Positions 1 to 7,953 of a stretch of 64,000 nucleotides of DNA are shown here, piece after piece. The DNA comes from an uncultured Pelagibacteraceae bacterium (GTDB lineage: Bacteria > Pseudomonadota > Alphaproteobacteria > Pelagibacterales > Pelagibacteraceae): contig CACDEB010000001.1 in the NCBI GenBank assembly GCA_902551755.1, positions 247,803 to 311,802 on the forward strand, read 5' to 3'. The number at the start of each line of letters is the position of its first letter. The stretch's first letter is position 1. The notes beneath the pieces were generated by a model. That model saw only the letters and a list, made by a program, of their open reading frames with translations. It was not told the DNA's origin and did no database searches. Both the position numbers and the translations under genes were made by a program.

Positions 1-1331
1 CAACCTAAAACTGAAGCAGCTTTTTTTGCCTCAGTTATCACAGGACACAGTAGATGGGGTATTCCTTCATATGTCGAAAGCTCTAACATTTTAGGATCAA
101 TTAAGATGAACTTACAAATTTCTGGTTTGTGTCTATATAACAATGAAAGAATAATCGTATTTATACATACAGATTTACCAGAGCCGGTGGTACCAGCAAT
201 CAAAAGATGTGGCATTGAAGTTAAATCTCCAATTAATGGTTGACCAGAAATACTTTTACCAAGTGCTATCGGTAATTTTAAATCTTTATTGTTAAATTTT
301 GGACTAGATATTATTTCTCTTAACATAACATTGTCTCTAAATGAATTCGGGAGTTCAATACCGATTGTACTAGATCCTGGAATTGTAGAAATCCTCGCAG
401 ACTCAGAGCTTGTATTTCTCGCTATATCCTCTGAAAGGTTTACGATTTTTGAGACTTTAACTCCCGCAGCAGGTTCAAACTCGTTAAGTGTAACAACTGG
501 ACCCGTACTTATTTTCGTTATTTTTCCTTGTACACCAAAATCTAACAATACTTTTTCCAAAAAATCCGCATCAATTTTTTTTTCTTCTTTTGCATTTTTA
601 ACTTTCTTTTCTGGAATCTTAAGGAAATCAAGTGATGGAAGTTTGAAAGCACCTACCTTTTTAGGCTCAGAAATGGACTCACTAAGGTTAAAAGTTTCTT
701 GAACAGTTTCTTTTTCTTTAAATTTTGGATCTTGACTTATGATTTGATCTTTTACTTGATCATCTTTTTTCTTTCTTATGAATATTTTAATCCAATAAGA
801 ATTTGGATTTAAACTCAATACAAATAAAAGAATAAAAGCTATTAAAGAAAAATAATAAGTAATTTTATTATCCAAGAACTCAAGTTTTAAAAAAACTGAC
901 TCATTTAAAAAATTACCAACAAATCCACCATTTCCATTAATATAAAGAAAGTAGGGTGATGTTAAGAAAACACTTAAAAAGAAAGTTCCGATTAAACTAT
1001 AGCAAACTACTAAAAAAATATTATTTACAATAATACTTGGTGTCTTTTTAAAAAAAATATTAATTGCTGAAAAGATAATTGTTATAGGAATGAAATAACT
1101 TATTAATCCAACCGATTGAAAAAAAAAGTCTGATATTATACTTCCATTAATTCCGAGCAAATTTTTAACTTTTTGTCCCTCAGAAAATATAAAATTTGGA
1201 TCATCCGGTGTGTAAGTCATCATTGCCAAAGACAGTAAAATTGCCAACAGCAACAGCCCAATTGCAAAAATTTCAATTAAGCGATTAAATATAAATGCTT
1301 TTAGATCGATATTCTTAATTTTTAAATTCAT
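1..1331 (-). CDS. ftsK: DNA translocase FtsK (partial, N-terminal part)
   Basis: FtsK is a membrane-anchored DNA pump that clears and segregates chromosome ends at the division septum. The reading frame starts at the ATG complement at 1329-1331 and runs off the left end, so about 443 codons are present and the rest of the motor and the gamma domain lie outside. The N-terminus has several hydrophobic segments, the first at about residues 18-37, fitting the FtsK membrane domain. A charged, Lys/Pro-rich linker follows. A Walker A motif (GTTGSGKS) is encoded near 171-197, followed by a Walker B-like ILIDPK segment near 100-115, both typical of the FtsK/SpoIIIE motor. The truncation is only the window edge. 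The gene is divergent from the UbiH-like gene at 1392. Confidence 0.93.
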   Translation of the reverse strand, partial: MNLKIKNIDLKAFIFNRLIEIFAIGLLLLAILLSLAMMTYTPDDPNFIFSEGQKVKNLLGINGSIISDFFFQSVGLISYFIPITIIFSAINIFFKKTPSIIVNNIFLVVCYSLIGTFFLSVFLTSPYFLYINGNGGFVGNFLNESVFLKLEFLDNKITYYFSLIAFILLFVLSLNPNSYWIKIFIRKKKDDQVKDQIISQDPKFKEKETVQETFNLSESISEPKKVGAFKLPSLDFLKIPEKKVKNAKEEKKIDADFLEKVLLDFGVQGKITKISTGPVVTLNEFEPAAGVKVSKIVNLSEDIARNTSSESARISTIPGSSTIGIELPNSFRDNVMLREIISSPKFNNKDLKLPIALGKSISGQPLIGDLTSMPHLLIAGTTGSGKSVCINTIILSLLYRHKPEICKFILIDPKMLELSTYEGIPHLLCPVITEAKKAASVLG

Positions 1332-1391
1332 AAAGAATCAAATTTATCACTTTGTATCATTTAATATTTATTGTTAAAATTAAAAATATTT

Positions 1392-2480
1392 ATGAAAATT
1401 TGCTTATTTGGAAAAAACTTAACGAACTTAATTTTATCTCAAGTTTTAATTAAAAAAGGGATATCAGTTCATCTGTACCATCAAAAAAAAAATAAGTTAG
1501 CAAAAATTAACTATAACAGGACTATTGGATTATCTTTTGAAAATATTAAGTTTTTGAAAAAGTACGACTTAGATGTTGAAAAAATTGGTCAAAAAATAAG
1601 TAAAATTTTCCTTTATAAAAACGACTCCAAAGAAACTTTTTTAAAGTTTGATAATAAAAATTCGCTTTTCTTTATAGTGAAAAATCACCTTTTATTTGAC
1701 AGTGTTTATAAAAAATTAAAGAAAAGAAAAGATTTCAAAGAAAGCAATATCAAAAAGGATTCTGATTACTTAAAATTATTAAAGAAAAAAGATTTTCAAT
1801 TTTTTGTTAATTCAGAAACAAATAACATTATTAATAAAAAATTCTTTTTTCAAAACATAAAAAAAGATTACAAAAGCACATCCTATATTTCTGTGATTGA
1901 TCATCAAAAATTAAAAAATAATACATCAGTTCAGATTTTTACAAAAAGGGGCCCCTTAGCTTTCTTACCAATTTCTAATTCGAAAACTTCCTTAGTTTAT
2001 TCGGTAACCGACAAGCTAGATATAAATGAAAATGAATTTAAAGAGCTTGTTAAAAAATATAACAAATTTTATAAAATTAAAAAATTTTTTAATGTAGATA
2101 AATTTAAGTTAAATTTCTTTTTATCAAAAAAATATACTCATAAAAATATTTTATCCTTTGGAGACACTCTTCATAAAGTCCATCCTTTAGCAGGGCAGGG
2201 ATTTAACATGACAGTAAGAGATATAAAATCTTTAACTAATCAAATTCAAAAGAATATAGATCTAGGTTTAGAGCTATCAACTGCCATCATAGCTTTTGAA
2301 AAAGACAGGAAACATAATAATTTCTTTTTTGCGTATGGCATTGATTTTCTCCACACTTTTTTTGAAAAAGAAAACAGATTTAAAATACTAGATAACAAAA
2401 AAATTTCAGAGACTTTAGATAACAGTTTTTTCTTAAAGAAAATTTCAGAGAAATTTGCAAATAAGGGATTTAATTTTTAA
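1392..2480 (+). CDS. UbiH/UbiF/COQ6-like FAD-dependent monooxygenase (divergent)
   Basis: This is probably a flavoprotein hydroxylase of the UbiH/VisC/COQ6 family, which hydroxylates the ubiquinone ring. The best family signature is the C-terminal segment with GDTLHKVHPLAGQGFN (about residues 253-268), matching the second FAD-binding motif (GDAAH..HP..GQG.N) of the family. The N-terminal dinucleotide-binding motif is weak: after MKICLFG comes KNLTN in place of a glycine-rich GxGxxG loop. At about 362 residues it is somewhat shorter than typical family members, and the middle is very Lys/Asn-rich. I chose ATG at 1392 over an in-frame TTG at 1371 because it places MKICLFG, the first beta strand, at the start. 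It could be a strongly diverged or specialised Ubi hydroxylase, so the exact substrate is unknown. Confidence 0.6.
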   Translation: MKICLFGKNLTNLILSQVLIKKGISVHLYHQKKNKLAKINYNRTIGLSFENIKFLKKYDLDVEKIGQKISKIFLYKNDSKETFLKFDNKNSLFFIVKNHLLFDSVYKKLKKRKDFKESNIKKDSDYLKLLKKKDFQFFVNSETNNIINKKFFFQNIKKDYKSTSYISVIDHQKLKNNTSVQIFTKRGPLAFLPISNSKTSLVYSVTDKLDINENEFKELVKKYNKFYKIKKFFNVDKFKLNFFLSKKYTHKNILSFGDTLHKVHPLAGQGFNMTVRDIKSLTNQIQKNIDLGLELSTAIIAFEKDRKHNNFFFAYGIDFLHTFFEKENRFKILDNKKISETLDNSFFLKKISEKFANKGFNF

Positions 2481-3125
2481 TTACTGAATAGTTTTATTAC
2501 TAAAGTTATCTTTAAGATATGTGTTAATTATTTGTTCTAATTTTTCTTTTCTATAATTAAGATTCTTTGTTTCTAGAAGCATTTGTTTTTCTTCAAGTGT
2601 AAAAGGTGAAGCCATCGCTAAAGTATTAATTGTTTGACTTAAGTCTTGTTTCTCAAATTCTTTCCAATTAATCAAATATCCCTGCTTTTCGAATAATGAT
2701 CTTAAATTATCAAAGATAAGTCTTAAATCTGAAAATTTAATAGGTTCCTTTTTCTCACTAAGGTCTTGTTCAAAATCTTTATGATCAACTTCACACATTC
2801 TATATGATTTATCACTTTCAATTTCATTGATTATTTTAAATCTTATTAAACCATTTAAGATAACTATATACCTACCATCATCAGTCTCATTAAAACTTGT
2901 AATTTTTCCCATACATCCAATTTTAAATAGATCAGGTTTTTTTGTATCCCCAGATTTTTTTGGCTGTATCATTCCAATAATCCTGTCACTCTTCATACTG
3001 TCGTCTATCATTTGAATATATCTTGGTTCAAAAATATTTAGAGGAGCGCTTGTATTTGGAAAAAATATAAAATTTGATAAAGGAAAAACTGGTATTTTTT
3101 TTGGTAATTTTGTTTCGTTATTCAT
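2481..3125 (-). CDS. LON substrate-binding (LAN) domain protein
   Basis: This 214-residue protein resembles the stand-alone N-terminal substrate-binding domain of Lon protease. The start reads IPVFPLSNFIFFPNTSAPLNIFEPRY, which fits the Lon-N pattern (P-L-F-PLNIFEPRY), and the GCMGKITSFNETDDGRY segment around residues 70-86 is also typical. There is no AAA ATPase or protease domain. Such proteins are common in alphaproteobacteria as uncharacterised 'LON peptidase substrate-binding domain' proteins; the function is not established. The stop codon abuts the stop of the convergent monooxygenase gene with no spacer. The short spacer to tRNA-Gly holds its promoter region. Confidence 0.85.
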   Translation of the reverse strand: MNNETKLPKKIPVFPLSNFIFFPNTSAPLNIFEPRYIQMIDDSMKSDRIIGMIQPKKSGDTKKPDLFKIGCMGKITSFNETDDGRYIVILNGLIRFKIINEIESDKSYRMCEVDHKDFEQDLSEKKEPIKFSDLRLIFDNLRSLFEKQGYLINWKEFEKQDLSQTINTLAMASPFTLEEKQMLLETKNLNYRKEKLEQIINTYLKDNFSNKTIQ

Positions 3126-3206
3126 AAGTAAATTGTAGCAAAGAGTTTAAATAATATCTATACCAAAGCCTAAAGAATTCTTAATTTAGACTAATCAATT
3201 TGTCGC

Positions 3207-3235
3207 TTGCTTAATTTTTAAAAAGCCTTTAACTT
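3207..3235 (+). promoter_or_regulatory. Candidate sigma-70 promoter of tRNA-Gly
   Basis: TTGCTT (3207-3212) and TAACTT (3230-3235) are 17 bases apart and about 17 bases before the mature tRNA 5' end. Both boxes are imperfect matches and the region is A+T-rich, so this is a weak call based on spacing and position. Confidence 0.3.
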
Positions 3236-3251
3236 CAATTTAATTAAATAG

Positions 3252-3326
3252 GCGGGCATAGCTCAGTGGTAGAGCGTCTCGTTGCCAACGAGAAGGTCGT
3301 GGGTTCAAGTCCCATTGCCCGCTCCA
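3252..3326 (+). tRNA. tRNA-Gly (anticodon GCC)
   Basis: A full cloverleaf can be drawn. The acceptor arms GCGGGCA (3252-3258) and TGCCCGC (3316-3322) pair completely. The D-arm contains AGCTCAGTGGTAGAGC, the anticodon stem TCTCG/CGAGA encloses TTGCCAA with anticodon GCC at 3284-3286, and the T-arm contains GGTTCAAGTCC. The discriminator is T and CCA (3324-3326) is encoded in the DNA. It reads GGC and GGU codons. It lies 11 bases before the pterin dehydratase start, so the two may share a transcript. Confidence 0.97.
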
Positions 3327-3337
3327 TTTTAAGTATT

Positions 3338-3676
3338 ATGAGTGATTTAGCAGAAAAAAAATGTATTCCCTGCGAAGGTGGAATTCCAAGTTTTAAGATT
3401 GATGAGATACATAAATATCTTAAAAAAGTTGACGGTTGGGATGTTAAACCTGATGAAAGTAAAAACTATTATTTAATTAAAGAATTTAAATTTAAAAATT
3501 TTCTTGAAAGCCAGGAATTTGTCAACAAAGTTGGAGGCATTGCTGAAAGCGAAGGTCATCATCCTGATATTTGGTTTGGTTGGGGATATGCAAAAATTAA
3601 AATTTTTACTCACGCTATAAACGGTCTTGCCGAAAGTGACTTCATTCTTGCAGCTAAAATAGATAAAATTTCTTAA
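3338..3676 (+). CDS. phhB: 4a-hydroxytetrahydrobiopterin dehydratase (PCD/PhhB family)
   Basis: This 112-residue protein has the PCD fold signature: the EGHHPDI segment contains the catalytic histidine pair, followed by WGYAKIKIFTHAINGLAESDF, where the H in FTH is the third conserved histidine and the GL..SD ending is typical. The family dehydrates 4a-hydroxy-tetrahydropterin, recycling the pterin cofactor of aromatic amino acid hydroxylases. In many bacteria without phenylalanine hydroxylase it may serve molybdopterin or other pterin metabolism. I chose ATG at 3338 because the reading frame upstream runs through tRNA-Gly. The last 4 bases overlap the end of the convergent purH. Confidence 0.92.
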   Translation: MSDLAEKKCIPCEGGIPSFKIDEIHKYLKKVDGWDVKPDESKNYYLIKEFKFKNFLESQEFVNKVGGIAESEGHHPDIWFGWGYAKIKIFTHAINGLAESDFILAAKIDKIS

Positions 3677-5220
3677 TGTTTAAAATGTCTTGTCTTGGAA
3701 AAGACAAGAATAGTATTTGTTTTATTTGCAAAATTAATAATTTCTTTATCTCTAATAGATCCACTTGGTTGAATTATAGCCTCAACACCAGCTTGGACTA
3801 AAGTTTCAATTCCATCTACAAAAGGAAAAAAAGCGTCAGATGCAGCTACAACTTTTTCTTTACTATCTATTTTTTTTAATTTTTTCATTTTACTAACAGC
3901 AATCTTGCAGCTATCTAGTCTACTTGGTTGTCCTGATCCTATCCCAATAGTTGCATTATTTTGCGAGATTACAATTGCATTTGATTTTACAAATCTGCAA
4001 ACATTAAACGTAAATAAAAGATTGTTAAGGATTTCATTTGAAGGTTTGACTTTTGAAACAATCTTAAAATCACTTCTATTAAACATCTTAGTATCAGAAG
4101 ATTGTGAAAGAAAATTGTTCATAATTGATGTATTTTGTTCAAAATTAAGTTCTTTCAATGAACTAGAGTCAATCAACCTTAAATTTTTTTTTCTTTTTAA
4201 TATTTTTAAAGCACCACTCTCAAAGCCGTTTGCAACAACTACTTCATAGAACTTGCTTGAAATTTCTTTTGCAACAGTTTTATCAACTTTATAGTTACAT
4301 GAAATAATACCTCCAAAAGCACTTGTAGGGTCACACTGATATGCTTTAAGATAGCTATTGATTTTTCTTTTATCTAATGCAACTCCACAAGGGTTTGCAT
4401 GTTTGATAATTACTGTCGAATAATCTTTTATAAATGATTTTGATAAGGATACACCTGTAAATATATCGTTATAATTGTTGTAACTTAATTTTTTTCCATT
4501 TAGTTGTTTTATATTTATTTCTTTGTTTATAGAATAAACACTTGCGCCTTGGTGAGGATTTTCCCCATACCTTAAATTTTCAACTAAATTTCCACCAATT
4601 AGTTTCTTTTTCGGTGGTGGAGTGTCATTGTTAGCTTTATTCAAATATTCAGTAATTTTTGTATCGTAATATCCAGTTTCAAGAAAAGCGTCTCTTGATA
4701 ATATTTTTCTAAAATTAAGACTTGTTGATCCTCTATGTTTGTTCATTTCATTTTGAAGTGCAGTATATTGACTTATGTCTGTAATGACCGTTACATCCTC
4801 GTAATTTTTTGCTGCTGCTCTAACCAAAGTTGGTCCACCAATATCGATATTTTCAATTATTTTTTTATCATTTCCTGTTTTAACTGCCTCTTCAAAAGGG
4901 TAGAAATTTACAATAACTAAATCTATCTTTTTGATATCAATTTTTTTAATTTGTTTTTGGTGCTTCTTGTTGTTCCTTTTGAATAAGATTCCCCCATAAA
5001 GTTTTGGATGTAAGGTTTTTACTCTTCCATCTAGTATTTCTGGAGAATTAGTAAAATCACTTATTTCAATACTCTTATAACCAAGTCTCTTAATTTTTTT
5101 ATAAGTACCTCCAGAACTTAATATTTCAACTTTAAATTTTTTAAGAATTTTTAAAATTATTGTAAGCTCAGATTTGTCAGAAATTGAAATTAGGGCTCGA
5201 TTAATTTTTTTTAAATTCAT
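3673..5220 (-). CDS. purH: Bifunctional AICAR transformylase / IMP cyclohydrolase
   Basis: PurH catalyses the last two steps of purine synthesis: formylation of AICAR by 10-formyl-THF, then ring closure to IMP. The 515-residue length is normal for the family. The N-terminal MGS-like IMP cyclohydrolase domain (about 1-190) contains LSSGGTYKKIK and DGRVKTLHPKLYGGIL. The C-terminal transformylase has the KHANPCGVA motif (catalytic Lys-His) and SAFGGIISCN. The start overlaps the stop of the upstream heparinase-like gene by 4 bases (ATGA), so the two are translationally coupled. folD, which helps make its folate cofactor, lies about 12 kb away. Confidence 0.98.
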   Translation of the reverse strand: MNLKKINRALISISDKSELTIILKILKKFKVEILSSGGTYKKIKRLGYKSIEISDFTNSPEILDGRVKTLHPKLYGGILFKRNNKKHQKQIKKIDIKKIDLVIVNFYPFEEAVKTGNDKKIIENIDIGGPTLVRAAAKNYEDVTVITDISQYTALQNEMNKHRGSTSLNFRKILSRDAFLETGYYDTKITEYLNKANNDTPPPKKKLIGGNLVENLRYGENPHQGASVYSINKEINIKQLNGKKLSYNNYNDIFTGVSLSKSFIKDYSTVIIKHANPCGVALDKRKINSYLKAYQCDPTSAFGGIISCNYKVDKTVAKEISSKFYEVVVANGFESGALKILKRKKNLRLIDSSSLKELNFEQNTSIMNNFLSQSSDTKMFNRSDFKIVSKVKPSNEILNNLLFTFNVCRFVKSNAIVISQNNATIGIGSGQPSRLDSCKIAVSKMKKLKKIDSKEKVVAASDAFFPFVDGIETLVQAGVEAIIQPSGSIRDKEIINFANKTNTILVFSKTRHFKH

Positions 5221-6842
5221 ATTTTTTCAATCGACCAATTTATTTCTTCCTCTTCATTCGAGATAAATCCATTAATAAAAATATTTAGATTTTCTGAAAA
5301 AGAGTTTTTTCTTCCAAAATAAAGACCTTTTTCGATATCAAATATTTCTTTATCACAAGTAAATTTCCAACCAGATTTATTCAGCTGTATTAATATAGAT
5401 TTTTGGTCTTGTGTTTTAATTGCATTCGTTCCGGGCATAAGATGAAATCGAATTTCATATTCTAAATTTTGAAAGCCTCTTTTGGATATAATTTTATCAG
5501 TTCCAACTAATTTGTTTTCATTTTTGAAAAAAAGAAGATCTCTTTGAATATTAAGGCCATATTTTTTTTGGTAACCATCATGTCTAGCCGAGATATGCCA
5601 TTTATCTTGATTGTCCTCTATTTTTTTATCGAATATTTTTAGGTTACTTTTGAGAAAATTTTGACCATTAGGATTTTTTGAAAAAGAACATGAAGAACTG
5701 TCATCAATTGAAATAGTTGAATGTGATGCCGTTGATTTTGAAATAATATTTAATTTATGTTTAAAATCTTGATAGTACCCGCAATTAGTAATGAGTTTTT
5801 CATTGTCATAAAAAAATTCAAAAGATAATGCCCCAGATTGATATTCCGATGAATTTTTCTTTTCTGGGGATGAGCCAACATCCATTGCTAAACAATTTTT
5901 TTTATGTGAGAGAATTGCGTAACCACCTAAATTATTTAAGTTATTTTTAAATTTATAATCATGGATTTTAAGAAAATTTCGAAAATCACGGTTATTTATT
6001 TCTTGATTACCATTAAATAATAATTTCTTTTCATTTTCTTTAAAGAAAAATGCATAACATTTTCCTAAGTAATAGATAATTTCATTTAGATATTCAGGAA
6101 TCTCATTCTGTGAGTCTCTAAGAAGTTCCCTTATAAATATCAAATACTTCATGTAAAAAAGCAATTGTCTCGGACTTCTTGATTTTGGAAATCCATCTAA
6201 TTCAAAAGATGAATTAATAATTTTCTTCAGTAAATTTAATCCAAAGTCTAGATATTTTGTTTGACCATTAAAAGATAAACTGGCAAGAATTATCGCAGCA
6301 CACCCCAACATTTTGTCGTTTAAAGTTGAAGAGTTATCAATCTCATTAATTAAATGATTTACTTGTTTTTTAATGTTTCTAGAAAATAAAATTTTATAAT
6401 TTTCTGTCGCGTTTTCATAAGTAATCTGGCTATTAGCAATCCATGAGATAATTCTTTTTGCCAAAGTATCAGTTTCCCAACTTTTAGGTGAATAGCTTTC
6501 AAAATTTCCAATCCAGTTCGATATTATATTTTGAGTAATTTTTTTTGATGATTTTAAGTTAATTGTAAACAACCAATAAAAACTATGAATCTTTTTAAAA
6601 TCTTTATCATTAAGATCAATTTTGTTCCAAACATCTTCAAGACTAAAATCTTCAATCCTAAAATTTCTCTCTTTCGATTTAATTATACAATTTAGTAAAC
6701 TCAAATTTGGAACATAATTCAAGCCTCCGTCAAATACTCTAGATATCTTCCGGTTATAAATATTTGAGTTGAGATATACTTTTCTAATTTGTTTATAAAG
6801 ATAAGAAAGAGAATTATTTAAAAATTTTTCTTTAGCTATCAT
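5217..6842 (-). CDS. Heparinase II/III family protein
   Basis: This 541-residue protein has the two-part shape of the heparinase II/III family: an alpha-helical N-terminal half (about 1-270, with the FPKSRSPRQLLFYMKYL segment typical of these proteins) and a C-terminal beta-sandwich beginning near GGYAILSHKKNCLAMDVG. A SHSTISIDDSSSC segment contains the histidine and serines usual at this site. Characterised members are polysaccharide lyases, but this alphaproteobacterial subgroup, found next to purH, has no proven substrate. I see no signal peptide, so a cytoplasmic or envelope-associated role is unclear. It lies 6 bases after rpe and overlaps purH, forming an rpe-hepII/III-purH operon. Confidence 0.85.
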   Translation of the reverse strand: MIAKEKFLNNSLSYLYKQIRKVYLNSNIYNRKISRVFDGGLNYVPNLSLLNCIIKSKERNFRIEDFSLEDVWNKIDLNDKDFKKIHSFYWLFTINLKSSKKITQNIISNWIGNFESYSPKSWETDTLAKRIISWIANSQITYENATENYKILFSRNIKKQVNHLINEIDNSSTLNDKMLGCAAIILASLSFNGQTKYLDFGLNLLKKIINSSFELDGFPKSRSPRQLLFYMKYLIFIRELLRDSQNEIPEYLNEIIYYLGKCYAFFFKENEKKLLFNGNQEINNRDFRNFLKIHDYKFKNNLNNLGGYAILSHKKNCLAMDVGSSPEKKNSSEYQSGALSFEFFYDNEKLITNCGYYQDFKHKLNIISKSTASHSTISIDDSSSCSFSKNPNGQNFLKSNLKIFDKKIEDNQDKWHISARHDGYQKKYGLNIQRDLLFFKNENKLVGTDKIISKRGFQNLEYEIRFHLMPGTNAIKTQDQKSILIQLNKSGWKFTCDKEIFDIEKGLYFGRKNSFSENLNIFINGFISNEEEEINWSIEKI

Positions 6843-6848
6843 GATAAA

Positions 6849-7508
6849 TCAAATCGATTTAAGAAAATCTATATTCTTTTTTATATCTCCATCATTTTCT
6901 TTGAAAATTGTAGTCCCCGATACCAAGACATTTGCGCCAGCATCAATTACTGATTTGAAATTTGAAAAATTAATTCCACCATCAACTTCAATATCAAAAT
7001 TTAATTTTTTTTTATCTTTTAAATTTTTTAAGTTTTTAATTTTTTCTAAAACATCAGATATAAATTTCTGACCACCAAAACCTGGATAAACACTCATGAT
7101 AAGTATTAGATCTATTTTATCTAGATAATCTTCAACAATATCAATTTTGGTATCTGGATTTAAAGATATGCCTACTTTTTTTTTAAAAATTTTTATTTCA
7201 TCAATGGATTCTTGTAAATTAGGAGTAGCCTCTGGATGGATTGTAATAATATCTGCTCCTGCATTTGCAAAATCTTTTATATATTTATGAACTGGACTAA
7301 TCATTAAATGAACGTCAAATGGAAGCGAAGTTTTACTTCTAAGAGCTTTAATAACAGGTGGACCAATAGTAATATTGGGTACAAAGTGACCATCCATCAC
7401 ATCAACGTGAATCATGTCTGCTCCCGCCGTTTCGAGCTTTTTAATATCTTTTTCTAAATTACTGAAATCAGCCGAAAGAATTGATGGAGATATTTGAATT
7501 TTTTTCAT
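6849..7508 (-). CDS. rpe: Ribulose-phosphate 3-epimerase
   Basis: Rpe interconverts ribulose-5-phosphate and xylulose-5-phosphate in the pentose phosphate pathway. At 219 residues it has the normal TIM-barrel length. The start ISPSILSADFSNLE, the metal-binding HVDVMDGHFVPNIT segment, the VHLMI strand, MSVYPGFGGQKF and the C-terminal EVDGGIN are all diagnostic, with both catalytic aspartates present. It is the first gene of the operon with the heparinase-like gene and purH; supply of ribose phosphate for purine synthesis is a plausible logic. Confidence 0.97.
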   Translation of the reverse strand: MKKIQISPSILSADFSNLEKDIKKLETAGADMIHVDVMDGHFVPNITIGPPVIKALRSKTSLPFDVHLMISPVHKYIKDFANAGADIITIHPEATPNLQESIDEIKIFKKKVGISLNPDTKIDIVEDYLDKIDLILIMSVYPGFGGQKFISDVLEKIKNLKNLKDKKKLNFDIEVDGGINFSNFKSVIDAGANVLVSGTTIFKENDGDIKKNIDFLKSI

Positions 7509-7551
7509 TGATACTTAGAATACTAGTATCAATTTTTGTTTTTTTTTTGAA

Positions 7552-7902
7552 TCAATTTTTACCGAAAATTTGGTATATTTGAATAGCTATTTCACTTTCT
7601 AATGGAAATGATAACATTCCCATTACAGAATAGCCTAAAAGATAAGGCATTAAGTAAAATCTAAACATATAGAAGAACCAAGCAACATAAAGTGGCACCA
7701 AAGGCTTTATGATGAAGGATGGAGTGATAAATGCAAATATTCTTATAAATGGATCAGTCATCTTCACAAATATCTTCATAAAGAAGAAATTTGAGTCTTC
7801 TCTTTGAAATATGTTCATCGCAACTCTACCAATAAGCGTCCACATAATTACGCCCATGACGTAATCGATTAAATAAATCATTGGATGAAAGTTTGCGTAC
7901 AT
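7552..7902 (-). CDS. Small membrane protein, YggT-like
   Basis: This 116-residue protein has three hydrophobic segments, roughly residues 8-28, 47-66 and 68-95. The arrangement, a first helix followed by MTDPFIRIFAFITPSFIIKPLVPLYVAWF, resembles the YggT family pattern (…P.lrpiR…P…..D.sP…..l), and a clearer YggT protein is encoded at 17105-17392. Function is unknown; family members have been linked loosely to osmotic or ion stress. It follows the SSS symporter on the same strand after a strong hairpin (7918-7941), so it may be partly co-transcribed with it. The YggT assignment is tentative. Confidence 0.55.
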   Translation of the reverse strand: MYANFHPMIYLIDYVMGVIMWTLIGRVAMNIFQREDSNFFFMKIFVKMTDPFIRIFAFITPSFIIKPLVPLYVAWFFYMFRFYLMPYLLGYSVMGMLSFPLESEIAIQIYQIFGKN

Positions 7903-7917
7903 GAGTTTAAAAAGATT

Positions 7918-7941
7918 GAAGGGGCGAAAACTCGCCCCTTC
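7918..7941 (-). terminator. Hairpin after the SSS symporter gene (terminator or attenuator)
   Basis: A perfect 10-bp stem (7918-7927 with 7932-7941) encloses a 4-base loop. It lies 12 bases past the stop of the symporter. On the minus strand it is followed by AATCTTTTTAAA, a moderately U-rich tail. The stem is much richer in G+C than the surroundings. It lies just before the ATG of the small membrane protein, so it probably terminates or attenuates transcription, or protects the symporter mRNA end. Confidence 0.75.
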
Positions 7942-7953
7942 GAAAGTAATTAT

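Noticed and set aside
289-702. Open frame of 137 codons on the plus strand
   Set aside because: It lies opposite the ftsK coding strand, its product shows no family features and the A+T-rich code gives many such antisense frames.
1-1331. ftsK as a pseudogene or truncated gene
   Set aside because: The frame is intact to the window edge; the missing part is outside the window.
3266-3337. Extended start of the pterin dehydratase inside tRNA-Gly
   Set aside because: The upstream codons come from the tRNA sequence; family members start near the ATG at 3338.
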